NCBI RefSeq assembly: GCF_030929555.1
Contig: NZ_JAVFVT010000024.1
Location: 43,931 to 107,930 of the forward strand
Direction of reading: 5' to 3'
From: Paenibacillus sp. LHD-117
GTDB taxonomy: Bacteria; Bacillota; Bacilli; Paenibacillales; Paenibacillaceae
Length of the DNA: 64,000 nucleotides
In this document: positions 1 to 8,645 of the stretch, piece after piece
How the letters are laid out: each line of letters opens with the position of its first letter
Position numbering within the stretch: position 1 is the stretch's first letter
The notes under the pieces: generated by a model
What the model was told of the DNA's origin: nothing
Seen by the model: the letters and a program-made list of their open reading frames with translations, nothing else
The model's database searches: none
Program-made: the position numbers and the translations under genes

Positions 1-1386
1 ATGGAGCCGTTGGAGCTTGCGGTCGTGTTTCTGGAAGACATCAACGGAGACGGAACGGCGGACGATTGCGATTATCATCTCTGGCTGAATCGGCGCTTTC
101 CGGACGCGGATCCGCTGTACAAGAAAGCGATCTGGTATCAGGTGTTCAATGCGGAAAAGGACCGGGGCGTGCTGACGACCTTCAAGGAGACGCTGGAGAT
201 CATCCGGCAAATTCATAACGTTACGGGAGGTGTTCGCCAGATCGCCTATTTGATCGGTTGGCAGTTCGACGGACACGATACCGGCTATCCATCCCTCAAC
301 CGCGTCAATCCGAAGCTGGCCGAGAACCCGGATCGGGCCGACGAAGAGCTGCGCGAGCTTGTGCGCCGCGCCAAGGAAGAGTACGACTGCATCGTCAGCT
401 ACCATATCAATCTGGACGACGCGTACGTTGACGCGCCTGATTGGGACCCGGCCATTCTTAGCCGCGATCCGGACGGATCGGATCGGGTGTGGCTGGACAC
501 CGCCAAGCAGCGGGCCTATCACATTAATCACACGAAGGATGTGGAGAGCGGCCAGGTGTTCCGCCGGATCGACGATTTTCTGCGGACTGTCCCCGTCGAG
601 CGTACCGTACAGGTCGACGCGTTCCGCAACACGAACACCAGCTGGGAGCCTGACGGCAGCATTATCGGCCCGATGGAGGAACTGGTCTGCGGGATGAAGC
701 CGATTCTCGCCTACTTCCGCGAAAGAGGGATCGACGTCTCGACGGAAGGGCTGAACGGCATGCCGATAGAAGACAGCGGCGTGTTCAGCGCCTACTGGCA
801 TTACTCCCCGTCGATGCTGTACCACGGCAAAATCGTCGGAGGCGGCAGCGTCGATATGAACGCGGTGGCCTGGGGAAAAGGCGCATCTTTCGATTCGGAC
901 GTTCTGTACCGGGGCGAGCCGACAAGGCATCTTGGGGAGCAGTTTTTGGCGAATGATTTCGAGTCGAAGTGGGACCAGATCGTCGACATTATTTATTTGG
1001 GCTCCATGCTTTATCAGTTTTATTTGGAGCGGGAAATGGCGGAATGGCGGGAGGACGAGCGGCGCATCTTCATCCGCTACTCCGACGGCGTAAAGGTGGA
1101 CATCGATAAGGTGACGGAGCGGCTTGCCGTGCGGTGGGGGCAGGTGACGATCGCCTCGGACGGCGACCGTTTCGTTCCGAACGGTAATCGGATTTACGCG
1201 TATAGCCGCGCGGGAGCGGACCGCGAGTGGACGCTGCCCGTGGACTGGCGAAGCGCGGAATTCGCCGCTTACCGGATGTCAGGAAATGGCCGGGAGGGGA
1301 TAGGTGAGTACCCGGCCGGTGCAGAATCGGTTCGGCTGCGGCTGGAGCCCGGCGTTCCAGTTATTTTGGAGAAGCGTACGGATTAA
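1..1386 (+). CDS. GH101-like glycoside hydrolase (endo-alpha-N-acetylgalactosaminidase-like), possibly 5'-truncated by the window
   Basis: The protein is a TIM-barrel-type glycosidase with no signal peptide in the visible part. It begins at an ATG on base 1, so more coding sequence may lie upstream. Motifs fit the GH101 layout: QVDAFRN with Asp206 as candidate nucleophile, STEGLNG with Glu249 as candidate acid/base, and a downstream YWHYSPSMLYHG segment. The C-terminal 80 residues look like a small beta-sandwich. At about 460 residues it is far shorter than secreted GH101 enzymes, which carry many extra domains, so it would be a compact, probably cytoplasmic relative. The family is inferred from motif order only; another (beta/alpha)8 glycosidase family is possible. 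The neighbouring GH95 fucosidase and amino-sugar genes fit O-glycan breakdown. Confidence 0.5.
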   Translation: MEPLELAVVFLEDINGDGTADDCDYHLWLNRRFPDADPLYKKAIWYQVFNAEKDRGVLTTFKETLEIIRQIHNVTGGVRQIAYLIGWQFDGHDTGYPSLNRVNPKLAENPDRADEELRELVRRAKEEYDCIVSYHINLDDAYVDAPDWDPAILSRDPDGSDRVWLDTAKQRAYHINHTKDVESGQVFRRIDDFLRTVPVERTVQVDAFRNTNTSWEPDGSIIGPMEELVCGMKPILAYFRERGIDVSTEGLNGMPIEDSGVFSAYWHYSPSMLYHGKIVGGGSVDMNAVAWGKGASFDSDVLYRGEPTRHLGEQFLANDFESKWDQIVDIIYLGSMLYQFYLEREMAEWREDERRIFIRYSDGVKVDIDKVTERLAVRWGQVTIASDGDRFVPNGNRIYAYSRAGADREWTLPVDWRSAEFAAYRMSGNGREGIGEYPAGAESVRLRLEPGVPVILEKRTD

Positions 1387-1470
1387 CCTCTTAAGCCCCT
1401 CCACTGGTTCTTCGTCTAGCTTACTACGTTTAGTAGGCAAGACTTAAATCAAATATCGGGGCTTAAGAGG
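1387..1470. repeat. 13-bp perfect inverted repeat directly after the first gene
   Basis: CCTCTTAAGCCCC at 1387-1399 is perfectly complementary to GGGGCTTAAGAGG at 1458-1470, with a 58-base loop. It starts at the base after the stop codon of the GH101-like gene. No T-tract follows, so it is not a typical intrinsic terminator. It may act as an mRNA 3'-end structure or be a relic of an inserted element. Confidence 0.5.
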
Positions 1471-1560
1471 ATTGGCCACAAGAATACGCAATTCCTCGTA
1501 GTCTTCGGGATGGAAACGAACAGGGGAGTAGTACCCGTTTTTGACCATGTGTGCAATCAC
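1444..1560 (-). pseudogene. short reading frame, possible remnant (38 codons)
   Basis: On the minus strand a GTG at 1558-1560, with AAGG about nine bases upstream, opens a frame that reads through MVKNGYYSPVRFHPEDYEEL and ends at a TAA at 1444. The composition looks protein-like (aromatic and acidic residues, few rare codons), but I do not recognise a family. It overlaps the right arm of the inverted repeat. It could be a real small gene or the tail of a decayed one. Confidence 0.25.
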
Positions 1561-1898
1561 TACGCAACCTTATGATCGTTCTTAGACGGTGTTAGTAGAG
1601 CGACCTCCTGATGGGCTTTTTGAGGCAATGACCTCGTGCGTAACCCCATCTTACAGAGGCGCTCGTTTTTGTTCAAACGCCAAATTGTTCGTTTTACAGG
1701 AATTCTAATGGAATCGTGCAATTCAATTTACCGCCTTTTTATCGACGTGGTTATCTTTTAATCAAAAATCAACATTAGGATTTAACATAGCCAGAAAAAA
1801 AGCGCGCCGGGGCCTTGACTCAACACGTTTTTTCGACTTGCCCCTATTTTCGCGCGTGCCGGACACATCTCGCATCCCGTAAGCGATTTCGGCCGCTC
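1561..1898. other. non-coding stretch before the GH95 promoter
   Basis: I see no convincing gene, RNA or repeat here. A TTGACT hexamer near 1816 has no good partner -10 box. The stretch ends where the GTAC sites of the next promoter begin. Confidence 0.4.
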
Positions 1899-1965
1899 GT
1901 ACGGAAGATCGTACCCCGCAAACCGTAAGTGTACCTTTACGAAAAGGGACGATCGCCGTTACGAT
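1899..1965 (+). promoter_or_regulatory. activator-type promoter of the GH95 gene with GTAC direct repeats
   Basis: GTAC occurs at 1899, 1911 and 1931. The last two are 20 bp apart, and the proximal one lies just upstream of a weak -35 (TTTACG, 1936-1941) with a -10 like TACGAT (1960-1965). This is the layout expected of an AraC-family activator that binds direct repeats two helical turns apart. The same pattern with identical spacing precedes the GH95-like gene at 13070. The AraC regulator at 4496 or the YesN at 17520 are candidate activators (inference). Confidence 0.5.
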
Positions 1966-1972
1966 CTATAGG

Positions 1973-1986
1973 AGTAAGCGCTAACA
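1973..1986 (+). promoter_or_regulatory. cre-like (CcpA/LacI-type) operator upstream of the GH95 gene
   Basis: AGTAAGCGCTAACA matches the cre consensus TGWAANCGNTNWCA at 13 of 14 positions. It lies just downstream of the proposed -10, where binding would block transcription, so catabolite repression of the fucosidase is expected. A LacI-family local repressor could use the same kind of site. Confidence 0.5.
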
Positions 1987-2011
1987 TTGAAATTTGACGG
2001 GATGGTGCGAT

Positions 2012-4330
2012 ATGGGGAATATGAAGATGCATTATTCAAGCCCGGCCGCCGGATGGCAGCAGGGATTGCCGATAGGGAACGGAAGGCTCGGGGCGGTCGT
2101 TCAAGGGGGCATGGAGAGGGAAACCTGGAGCTTGACGGAGGTGACGTATTGGTCGGGCCATCCGGAGGAGCCGAACAGCCCGAATGGGGGAAAGGCCGCC
2201 CTGGAGGAGATGCGAAAGAAGTTTTTTGACGGGGATTACGAAGCAGGGGAACGGCTGGCGAGGGAGACGCTGGAGCCGCCGAAAGGCAATTTCGGGACGC
2301 ATCTGACCTTGGCCGATCTGGATATCAAGTTTCTAGGCGGAGGGGGAGAAGGGTTCCGCCGGGAATTGGACCTGGAGCAAGCGATCGTCTCTCACGCTTA
2401 TCGCCGGAACGGATATGCCTATAAGCGGGAAGCTTTCGCCACGCACGCGGGTGACGTTCTCGTCTCCCGGATGACCTCGGAAGAACCGGGCGGATTGTCA
2501 TTCGAGCTCGCCTTGAACGGGCGAACGTCCTCCTTCTCGGCGGCCGCCGATGAAGCGGGCGTGATCGCCTTCGGCAGCCAGGCGACGGAGGACATCCACA
2601 GCGACGGCACCTGCGGCGTATTCGCCGGAGGCATCGTCCGCGTAGCCGCGATGGGAGGGACGATCACCGGAGCCGGGAACGGACTCCGCATCGACGGCGC
2701 GGATGAGGCCGTCATTTATATCGCCGTCTCGACCGATTACGGCAAGACAGGCAACGCTTGGGAGAACGAAAGCGCCGCAGCCGTCGAGCGAGCGGTGACC
2801 GAGGGTTACGACGCGCTGAGAGCCAAACATGTCGCGGATTACCGCGAACTGTTCGCCCGCGTTCGTCTGGATCTCGGCGATAACGGACGTTCCACTTTGC
2901 CGACCGATGAGCGGCTTCGTCTGCTGCGAAGCGGAGAAGGAGACGATCCCGCGCTGTTTGCTTTGTTTTACCAGTACGGGCGGTACTTGACGATCGCGGG
3001 ATCGCGCGAGAACTCGCCGCTGCCGATGAATCTGCAGGGGATATGGAACGACGGCGAGGCGAACCGGATGGCTTGGAGCTGCGACTACCATCTCGACGTC
3101 AACACGGAGATGAACTACTATCCGACGGAAGCTGCCAATCTGGCGGAATGCCATGTGCCGCTCACCAAATTCGTTGCGAAGCTGGCCGAGGCGGGTCGCT
3201 CCTCGGCGCGGGCGTTCTACGGCAGCGAGGGCTGGGTCGCCCACGTATTCACGAACGCCTGGGGTTTCTCTTCGCCGGGATGGGGGCTCAGCTGGGGCAT
3301 GAACGTAACGGGCGGGTTGTGGATCGCGATGCAGCTCAAGGAGCACTATGAGTATGGCAGAGACCGGGCTTTTCTGGAGGAAACAGCTTATCCCGTGTTG
3401 AAGGAGGCGTCGTTGTTTTTCCTCGATTACATGGTTGTCCATCCCGAGCATGGCTGGCTCGTCACGGGCCCATCCAATTCGCCGGAGAACAGCTTCTACC
3501 CGAACGGCCGCAAGGACGGAGCGGATTATGCGCTATCCATGGGTCCGACGATGGACATGATGCTGGTACGCGAACTGTTTGTCTTCTGCGTAGAAGCGTC
3601 GAAGACGCTGGGCGCGGACGAGGAGCTGCGCGCAAGACTGGAGACGGCGCTAACGCAGCTGCCGCCTCTTAGGGTCGGCGCTAACGGCCAGTTGCAGGAG
3701 TGGCTGGAGGACTTCGGCGAAGCACAGCCGGACCATCGCCACTTGTCCCATCTATACGGACTGTACCCGGGCAACCAGATTACGCCGCAAGGGACGCCGG
3801 AGCTGAGCGAAGCGGCACGGACGACGCTTGGGCGCCGGATGGGGCGCGAGGGGCTCGAGGACGTCGAATTCACGCTCGCGCAGTTCGCTGCAAGTTTCGC
3901 ACGGCTTGGAGATGGAGCGAATGCGCATAAGCAGTTGACCTACTTGATCGGACAGCTTTGCTTCGATAATCTGTTTACTTATTCGAAGCCGGGAATCGCG
4001 GGCGCGGAGACGAATATTTTCGTAGCGGACGGCAATTTCGGCGGAACGTCGGCAATCGGAGAGATGCTGCTCCAAAGCCATGCCGATGCGATCGAGCTGT
4101 TGCCCGCGCTGCCAGAGAACTGGAGCAGCGGCACGGCGGAAGGTCTGCGCGCTAGAAGGAACGCGATCGTAGACATTCGCTGGTCGGAAGGACGGCTCAC
4201 CGAAGCGTTGATCAGACCGCGCGAGAGCGGCAAGCTCGTCGTCCGCCTGGGCGGATTGACGGCGGCGCTCGACGCCGAAGCCGGGCGCGCGTACAAGCTC
4301 GACGGGGAGCTTCGCGCGACGGTGCTGTAG
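2012..4330 (+). CDS. GH95 family 1,2-alpha-L-fucosidase, cytoplasmic
   Basis: The enzyme should hydrolyse terminal alpha-1,2-linked L-fucose by inversion. The N-terminal beta domain carries the family signature around ALPIGNGRLGAVV (here GLPIGNGRLG). The (alpha/alpha)6 barrel has DYHLDVNTEMNYYP with the two Asn that assist catalysis, GPSNSPENSF with the general acid Glu, and ADGNFGGTSAIGEML with the base-linked Asp. All key GH95 residues therefore appear intact. There is no signal peptide, so it acts on imported oligosaccharides. I chose the ATG at 2012, with GGGATGG six bases upstream, over a TTG at 1994; ATG 2021 is also possible. It ends at a strong terminator, so it is likely a single-gene unit. 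Confidence 0.85.
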   Translation: MGNMKMHYSSPAAGWQQGLPIGNGRLGAVVQGGMERETWSLTEVTYWSGHPEEPNSPNGGKAALEEMRKKFFDGDYEAGERLARETLEPPKGNFGTHLTLADLDIKFLGGGGEGFRRELDLEQAIVSHAYRRNGYAYKREAFATHAGDVLVSRMTSEEPGGLSFELALNGRTSSFSAAADEAGVIAFGSQATEDIHSDGTCGVFAGGIVRVAAMGGTITGAGNGLRIDGADEAVIYIAVSTDYGKTGNAWENESAAAVERAVTEGYDALRAKHVADYRELFARVRLDLGDNGRSTLPTDERLRLLRSGEGDDPALFALFYQYGRYLTIAGSRENSPLPMNLQGIWNDGEANRMAWSCDYHLDVNTEMNYYPTEAANLAECHVPLTKFVAKLAEAGRSSARAFYGSEGWVAHVFTNAWGFSSPGWGLSWGMNVTGGLWIAMQLKEHYEYGRDRAFLEETAYPVLKEASLFFLDYMVVHPEHGWLVTGPSNSPENSFYPNGRKDGADYALSMGPTMDMMLVRELFVFCVEASKTLGADEELRARLETALTQLPPLRVGANGQLQEWLEDFGEAQPDHRHLSHLYGLYPGNQITPQGTPELSEAARTTLGRRMGREGLEDVEFTLAQFAASFARLGDGANAHKQLTYLIGQLCFDNLFTYSKPGIAGAETNIFVADGNFGGTSAIGEMLLQSHADAIELLPALPENWSSGTAEGLRARRNAIVDIRWSEGRLTEALIRPRESGKLVVRLGGLTAALDAEAGRAYKLDGELRATVL

Positions 4331-4341
4331 CGCTTGCAGGG

Positions 4342-4376
4342 AAAAAGCAACTGTTGCCGACAGTTGCTTTTCTTTT
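4342..4376 (+). terminator. intrinsic terminator after the GH95 gene
   Basis: GCAACTGT pairs with ACAGTTGC around a five-base loop, preceded by AAAAA and followed by TTTTCTTTT. Confidence 0.85.
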
Positions 4377-4424
4377 GCCCGCAGTCTCTCGATGAGAGAT
4401 AATAGAAAGGAGAGGGCCGGGGAC

Positions 4425-4463
4425 TTGCGAGAAATCCGTCAATCGGTTATGATAGCGCTCTCA
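4425..4463 (+). promoter_or_regulatory. sigma-A promoter overlapped by a cre-like operator
   Basis: TTGCGA (4425-4430) and TATGAT (4448-4453) are separated by 17 bp. TGATAGCGCTCTCA (4450-4463) overlaps the -10 and matches the cre consensus at 13 of 14 positions. It drives the AraC-type regulator and probably the binding protein behind it. Confidence 0.65.
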
Positions 4464-4495
4464 AAGAAGAAGGGTTATTGTGAGGGGGAGTCGTC

Positions 4496-6805
4496 TTGCC
4501 AAGGTATTCCAGGGTGTTCAGGAGATTCCTTGTTTCGTATCTTATCATCCTGATCATTCCCAGCATCGCGGGGTACATGTCGTACCAGACCGCTATTAAC
4601 GTAACGGAATCCGTCTCGATCGAGAACGGCGTGACGCAGCTTCAGAAGAGCAAGGAATTGCTGGAACGGCGCATGGCCGAGGTGGAAGGATTCACGAGGC
4701 AGCTGGCCATTAACCAGGATCTCAGCATTCTCATGAACGAGAATAGCTCAGGCGACCAATCGAATGTGTACGGCATTTGGAAAATGATGAAGGATGTCCT
4801 GACGTTCGGACAGACCAATGACTTTTTGAAAAACTTTTTCGTATACTTGAGCAATTATGACGTCGTGCTGACGCCGGGTTCGGCTTACTTCCGCCCGGAG
4901 CATTATTACGAAAGCTACCATTATCTCGACATGCCGCTGGACGAGTGGAAGAGCAGCGTTCTGGAGCGAACTCACCGCAGCGAGATTATGGCGCTTAGAC
5001 CCTACATGGACAACAAGACGGAAACGTCGGTCGTCACATATATGCAGTCGCTCCCTCTCGATAGCTTCAATGGCTCTTCGCCCGCCGTCGCCGTCGTGAT
5101 GATCGACCAGAAAATGATCACCGATCCGCTCTCCGGTCTGACGGATCGTTACGGGGGCTGGATCCACATCGCCGATGCGGAAGGCCATACGGTCGGACTG
5201 CGCGGAGCGGAGGAGAGTCAGGTCGCGTCGCTGGCGACGGGCAAAAATTTCGATGAAGAGAAGCTGAGCCAATTTTACGAGGATGACCTGGTCATTACGA
5301 TCAAGTCGGATACGACGGGCTGGGTATACCGAGCGGGCATTCCGAGGGAAGCGCTTATGGAAAGCGCCAACCAGATCAAATTCATCACGTGGATCGTGAC
5401 CGGCATCGCCTTGTTTGTCGGCCTCATCGTAGGACTGCTCCTCTCGTACCGGAACAGCGCGCCTATCATTCGCATGCTTGGCGTCATGAAGGAGCAATTC
5501 GGCCCAGGGCAGGACGATCCCGCCCTCCGCAACGAATTCGACTTCCTTCACGGCAATATCGCGCAAATGCTGACACAGCACAAGCGGCTGGAATCGGAGC
5601 TTCACCGCCAGGCGCCGCTCGTCCGCGACGCGTTCTTCAAGCGGCTGCTCGCGGGCGAATTCCAGACCCGGGACGAAATTATCGCCGCGGCCGTCCAGTC
5701 GAACGCGGGTTTGACGGGCGACGTGGGGTACGTTGGCATTCTGCAAGTAAACGGTTATCCGCTTCTTGACAATGTAGAGGTGCTGAACGAGCTGAACGCG
5801 GCAAGGCTGATCTTGAAGCAAGCGCTAATCGACTCCGGCAGCTCCGTCCGCATGACGGATACCAGCTCGGACAAAATCGTGTTCCTGTTCGCCTTTCATG
5901 ATTTGGAAGTGGCGACCGACATCGGCAAGGAAGAGGTGACGAAGACGCTGGAGCGGGTGTCGCGTCTCGCGTTCGAAGAATTCCGCATTTCCGTGACGGT
6001 GGTGCTCGGCGGACTGTTCCAGACGATCACGGAGGTCAGCCAGTCCTACGAGCAAGCGAAGGGCACGCTGGACGTGGCCGTGCACCACAATCGCAAGGAG
6101 ATGACCTGGTTCGAGGATATCCGGCAAGAGAGCGCGACCTATCATTATCCGCTGGAGCTGGAGCTTCGGCTGATCGGCACGGTGCGCGCCGGGGAGTTCG
6201 AGGAGGCGAGGCGGATTCTGCAATCGATCGTATCCCAGAATACGGAGACGAGAGAGCTATCCTATGAGATGAAGCAGCAGCTTGCGGTGGAGATGAAAGG
6301 TACGTTCCTGAAGCTGCTTGACCAGAAGGTGTTCATGGAAGCCGAATGCTTCGAGGAGTTAAAAAACAGGATCATCGGCATTCAGGCAACGGATCCGCTG
6401 GAGACGATTCAAGAGGAACTGGCCGGCGTCATGGAAGCATTGTGCGAAGTCGTGCGGAGCCGGAAGAATGACGGCCATTTGCGCACGATCGAACAAATCA
6501 AGACGTATGTCCATTCGTCCTATGCCGATTCAGCGCTGACGTTATACCGGGTCGCCGAGCAAGTGGAGCGGCCGGAAAAATATATTTCCCAGCTGTTCAA
6601 GGAAGTGACGGGCGAGAACCTGTCGGATTATTTGGAGAATGTCAGAATGGAACAAGCGTCTATTCTGCTGAAGCAGGATGCCCTGACGGTGGACGAGATT
6701 GCCGCACGGGTAGGGTATAACAGTTCGCATTCCTTCCGAAGGGCGTTCAAACGGGTGACGGGCGTCTCTCCTAGCGTGTTCAGGCAATCGGCTTTGGATG
6801 GTTAA
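4496..6805 (+). CDS. membrane-bound AraC-family transcriptional regulator (YesS-like, extracellular sensor domain)
   Basis: The 769-residue protein has an N-terminal membrane helix (about residues 10-32), a long extracytoplasmic Cache-like region, a second membrane helix near residue 295-318 (TWIVTGIALFVGLIVGLLLS) and a cytoplasmic part ending in two AraC-type helix-turn-helix motifs (about 670-765, with GYNSSHSFRRAFKRVTG). It has no kinase or receiver domain, so ligand sensing and DNA binding are on one chain, as in YesS-type regulators. The TTG start at 4496 has GAGGGGGAG seven bases upstream. The next gene encodes a binding lipoprotein, which suggests that this protein regulates uptake of the same sugar. 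Confidence 0.85.
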   Translation: MPRYSRVFRRFLVSYLIILIIPSIAGYMSYQTAINVTESVSIENGVTQLQKSKELLERRMAEVEGFTRQLAINQDLSILMNENSSGDQSNVYGIWKMMKDVLTFGQTNDFLKNFFVYLSNYDVVLTPGSAYFRPEHYYESYHYLDMPLDEWKSSVLERTHRSEIMALRPYMDNKTETSVVTYMQSLPLDSFNGSSPAVAVVMIDQKMITDPLSGLTDRYGGWIHIADAEGHTVGLRGAEESQVASLATGKNFDEEKLSQFYEDDLVITIKSDTTGWVYRAGIPREALMESANQIKFITWIVTGIALFVGLIVGLLLSYRNSAPIIRMLGVMKEQFGPGQDDPALRNEFDFLHGNIAQMLTQHKRLESELHRQAPLVRDAFFKRLLAGEFQTRDEIIAAAVQSNAGLTGDVGYVGILQVNGYPLLDNVEVLNELNAARLILKQALIDSGSSVRMTDTSSDKIVFLFAFHDLEVATDIGKEEVTKTLERVSRLAFEEFRISVTVVLGGLFQTITEVSQSYEQAKGTLDVAVHHNRKEMTWFEDIRQESATYHYPLELELRLIGTVRAGEFEEARRILQSIVSQNTETRELSYEMKQQLAVEMKGTFLKLLDQKVFMEAECFEELKNRIIGIQATDPLETIQEELAGVMEALCEVVRSRKNDGHLRTIEQIKTYVHSSYADSALTLYRVAEQVERPEKYISQLFKEVTGENLSDYLENVRMEQASILLKQDALTVDEIAARVGYNSSHSFRRAFKRVTGVSPSVFRQSALDG

Positions 6806-6818
6806 GGAGGGAAGACAC

Positions 6819-8456
6819 ATGAGAAAATCAACCTATAGGGCTGCCGCGATCCTCTTGCTTTCGCTTGTTCTCGGAGCGTGCAGCTCCTCCGCGCCGGATA
6901 CCGACGTCGACAGTGCGGACGCCGCCGACCCCGTCGTCATACGCGTCTTCGCCCAGCAGGAGCCGTCTAGCGATCTTGCGACCAACGATTTCACGAAGGA
7001 GCTGGAAGGGCGGTTTAACGTCAAATTCGCTTGGGAGGCTGTCGCGTCGGCCGGCGCCAAGGAGAAACGTCAGATATCGTTCGCAAGCGGCGATTATCCC
7101 GACGCGTACATTCTGACGACTTACGTCGACCAATTCTCCCAGGCGGACGTGCTTCGTTACGGCCAGCAAAGCGTGTTCCTTCCCTTAAACGATTTGATCG
7201 ACGAATATGCCCCCCACATCAAGGCGGCGATGAAAGAGAACGCCACATTGCGGGCGTTCAATACGGCCCCGGACGGGAATATCTATGGCCTCGTGGGGTA
7301 TAGCGAGTGTTACCACTGCTCGTATCCGAACAAGATGTGGATCAACACGGCCTGGCTGGAGAAGCTGAATTTGGATATGCCCGAGACGACGGAGCAATTC
7401 AAGGAGGTGCTGCGGGCGTTCAAGACGCTCGATCCGAACGGGAACGGCGCGGCGGACGAAATCCCGCTCAGCGGCTCTATCGAAGACTTTGGGGTACGCC
7501 TCATTCCGTACCTGATGAACGGGTTCATCTACGACGATGACCGGACCTATCTCGAGCTGAAGGACGGCAAGGTGAGGATGGCGGCCGATCAGCCGGAGTG
7601 GCGGGAGGGCCTTGCCTATATCAAGTCGCTGTACGACGAAGGACTCATCGATCCCGGCGCGTTCACGCAGAACGCCGTCGCTTTCAAACAAATCGGAGAA
7701 AACGCAGGCGAGCAAATTCTCGGGGCAGGGGCGGCGATGCACCCGGATATTTTCGTCAATACGGGCCTTGGCAACACGCGGGGGAACGACTACAATCCGC
7801 TGCCTCCGCTCCGGGGACCGTACGCTTCCTACGCCACGAACATGCACATCGGCGTTACTCCCGGAGCCAAGTTTGTCATTACGAACAAAGCCAGCAAGGA
7901 AGCGCAGATCGCGCTCATACGCATGGTCGATTACATGTACACGCCTGAAGGGCAAGCCTTCGCCGAAACGGGCAAGGAAGGCGTCGACTGGAGGAAGCCG
8001 TTGCCGGGCGAGCAGGCGCTGAACCCGGAGCTTGAGCCGCGATTCGCGCGAATTCCGGTCGAGAGCGGGAAGAAGTCCAATAACTCCGGATGGAGCGGCA
8101 TGGGCCACTTCTATATGCCTAGGGACTATCGGGACAGTTGGGTGCAGGGCGCGGACATCTACGCGCCGGATGGCTACGAACGCAGGCTAATGGAGGCGAC
8201 GAAGCTGTACGACGGACACGAGCCGGAGCAAGCGCTGGCGGTGGAGTCGCTGTGGATTCAACCCGAGGCCGCGGACGAAATCAACTTCCTGCAGCTCCAT
8301 ATTCGCAATTACATCGAAGAAAGCGCACTGCAGTTCATCACGGGCAACAAACAGTTGGACAAGGACTGGGAGGCTTACGTGAACGGGCTGCGGAAGCTGA
8401 ACGCGGATCGGTATGTCCAGATTATGCAGAAGGCGTACGAAGATTCGACGCGGTAG
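6819..8456 (+). CDS. extracellular solute-binding lipoprotein of a sugar ABC transporter (LplA-like), orphan
   Basis: A signal sequence ends in the lipobox LGAC with Cys21, so it is a lipoprotein of about 545 residues, typical of the large LplA/YtcQ type that binds oligosaccharides. The mature part shows the usual family 1 features, including a GYSECYHCSYPNKMWINTAW hinge-like segment near residue 155. The ATG at 6819 was chosen over one at 6798 because AAGGAGGGA sits just before it. It follows the AraC-type regulator by 13 bp and ends at a terminator, with no permease or ATPase gene beside it. It must therefore work with permeases encoded elsewhere, or act as a sensing subunit for the membrane regulator. 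Confidence 0.85.
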   Translation: MRKSTYRAAAILLLSLVLGACSSSAPDTDVDSADAADPVVIRVFAQQEPSSDLATNDFTKELEGRFNVKFAWEAVASAGAKEKRQISFASGDYPDAYILTTYVDQFSQADVLRYGQQSVFLPLNDLIDEYAPHIKAAMKENATLRAFNTAPDGNIYGLVGYSECYHCSYPNKMWINTAWLEKLNLDMPETTEQFKEVLRAFKTLDPNGNGAADEIPLSGSIEDFGVRLIPYLMNGFIYDDDRTYLELKDGKVRMAADQPEWREGLAYIKSLYDEGLIDPGAFTQNAVAFKQIGENAGEQILGAGAAMHPDIFVNTGLGNTRGNDYNPLPPLRGPYASYATNMHIGVTPGAKFVITNKASKEAQIALIRMVDYMYTPEGQAFAETGKEGVDWRKPLPGEQALNPELEPRFARIPVESGKKSNNSGWSGMGHFYMPRDYRDSWVQGADIYAPDGYERRLMEATKLYDGHEPEQALAVESLWIQPEAADEINFLQLHIRNYIEESALQFITGNKQLDKDWEAYVNGLRKLNADRYVQIMQKAYEDSTR

Positions 8457-8476
8457 AAGGATCAAACGATTTTTAC

Positions 8477-8508
8477 GCTCCTGGCCTTAGTGGTACGGGA
8501 GCTTTTTT
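8477..8508 (+). terminator. intrinsic terminator after the binding protein gene
   Basis: GCTCCTG pairs with CGGGAGC (one G-U pair) followed directly by TTTTTT at 8503-8508. Confidence 0.75.
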
Positions 8509-8538
8509 GTATGCGTTTCTTGAAAGAACGGACAAGTA

Positions 8539-8602
8539 TTGACATGCGGAGAAGGTAAGTTATACTGAGATCAGTAATTATTTAATTTTATTAATTAAAT
8601 AA
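8539..8602 (+). promoter_or_regulatory. promoter and palindromic operator of the ROK-regulated operon
   Basis: TTGACA (8539-8544) and TATACT (8561-8566) are 16 bp apart. Downstream, TTATTTAATT (8578-8587) and AATTAAATAA (8593-8602) form a perfect 10-bp inverted repeat around five bases. AT-rich palindromes of this kind are known operators of ROK repressors such as XylR and NagC, and the first gene of the operon is a ROK repressor. Autoregulation is the simple reading. Confidence 0.65.
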
Positions 8603-8645
8603 GTTTCATAATTAGATAACTAAACTAAACAAAGGGGGTGAGCGC

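Noticed and set aside
2498..3451. 317-codon minus-strand frame opposite the GH95 gene
   Set aside because: The plus-strand protein has all GH95 motifs; the antisense translation is Arg-rich and has no family features.
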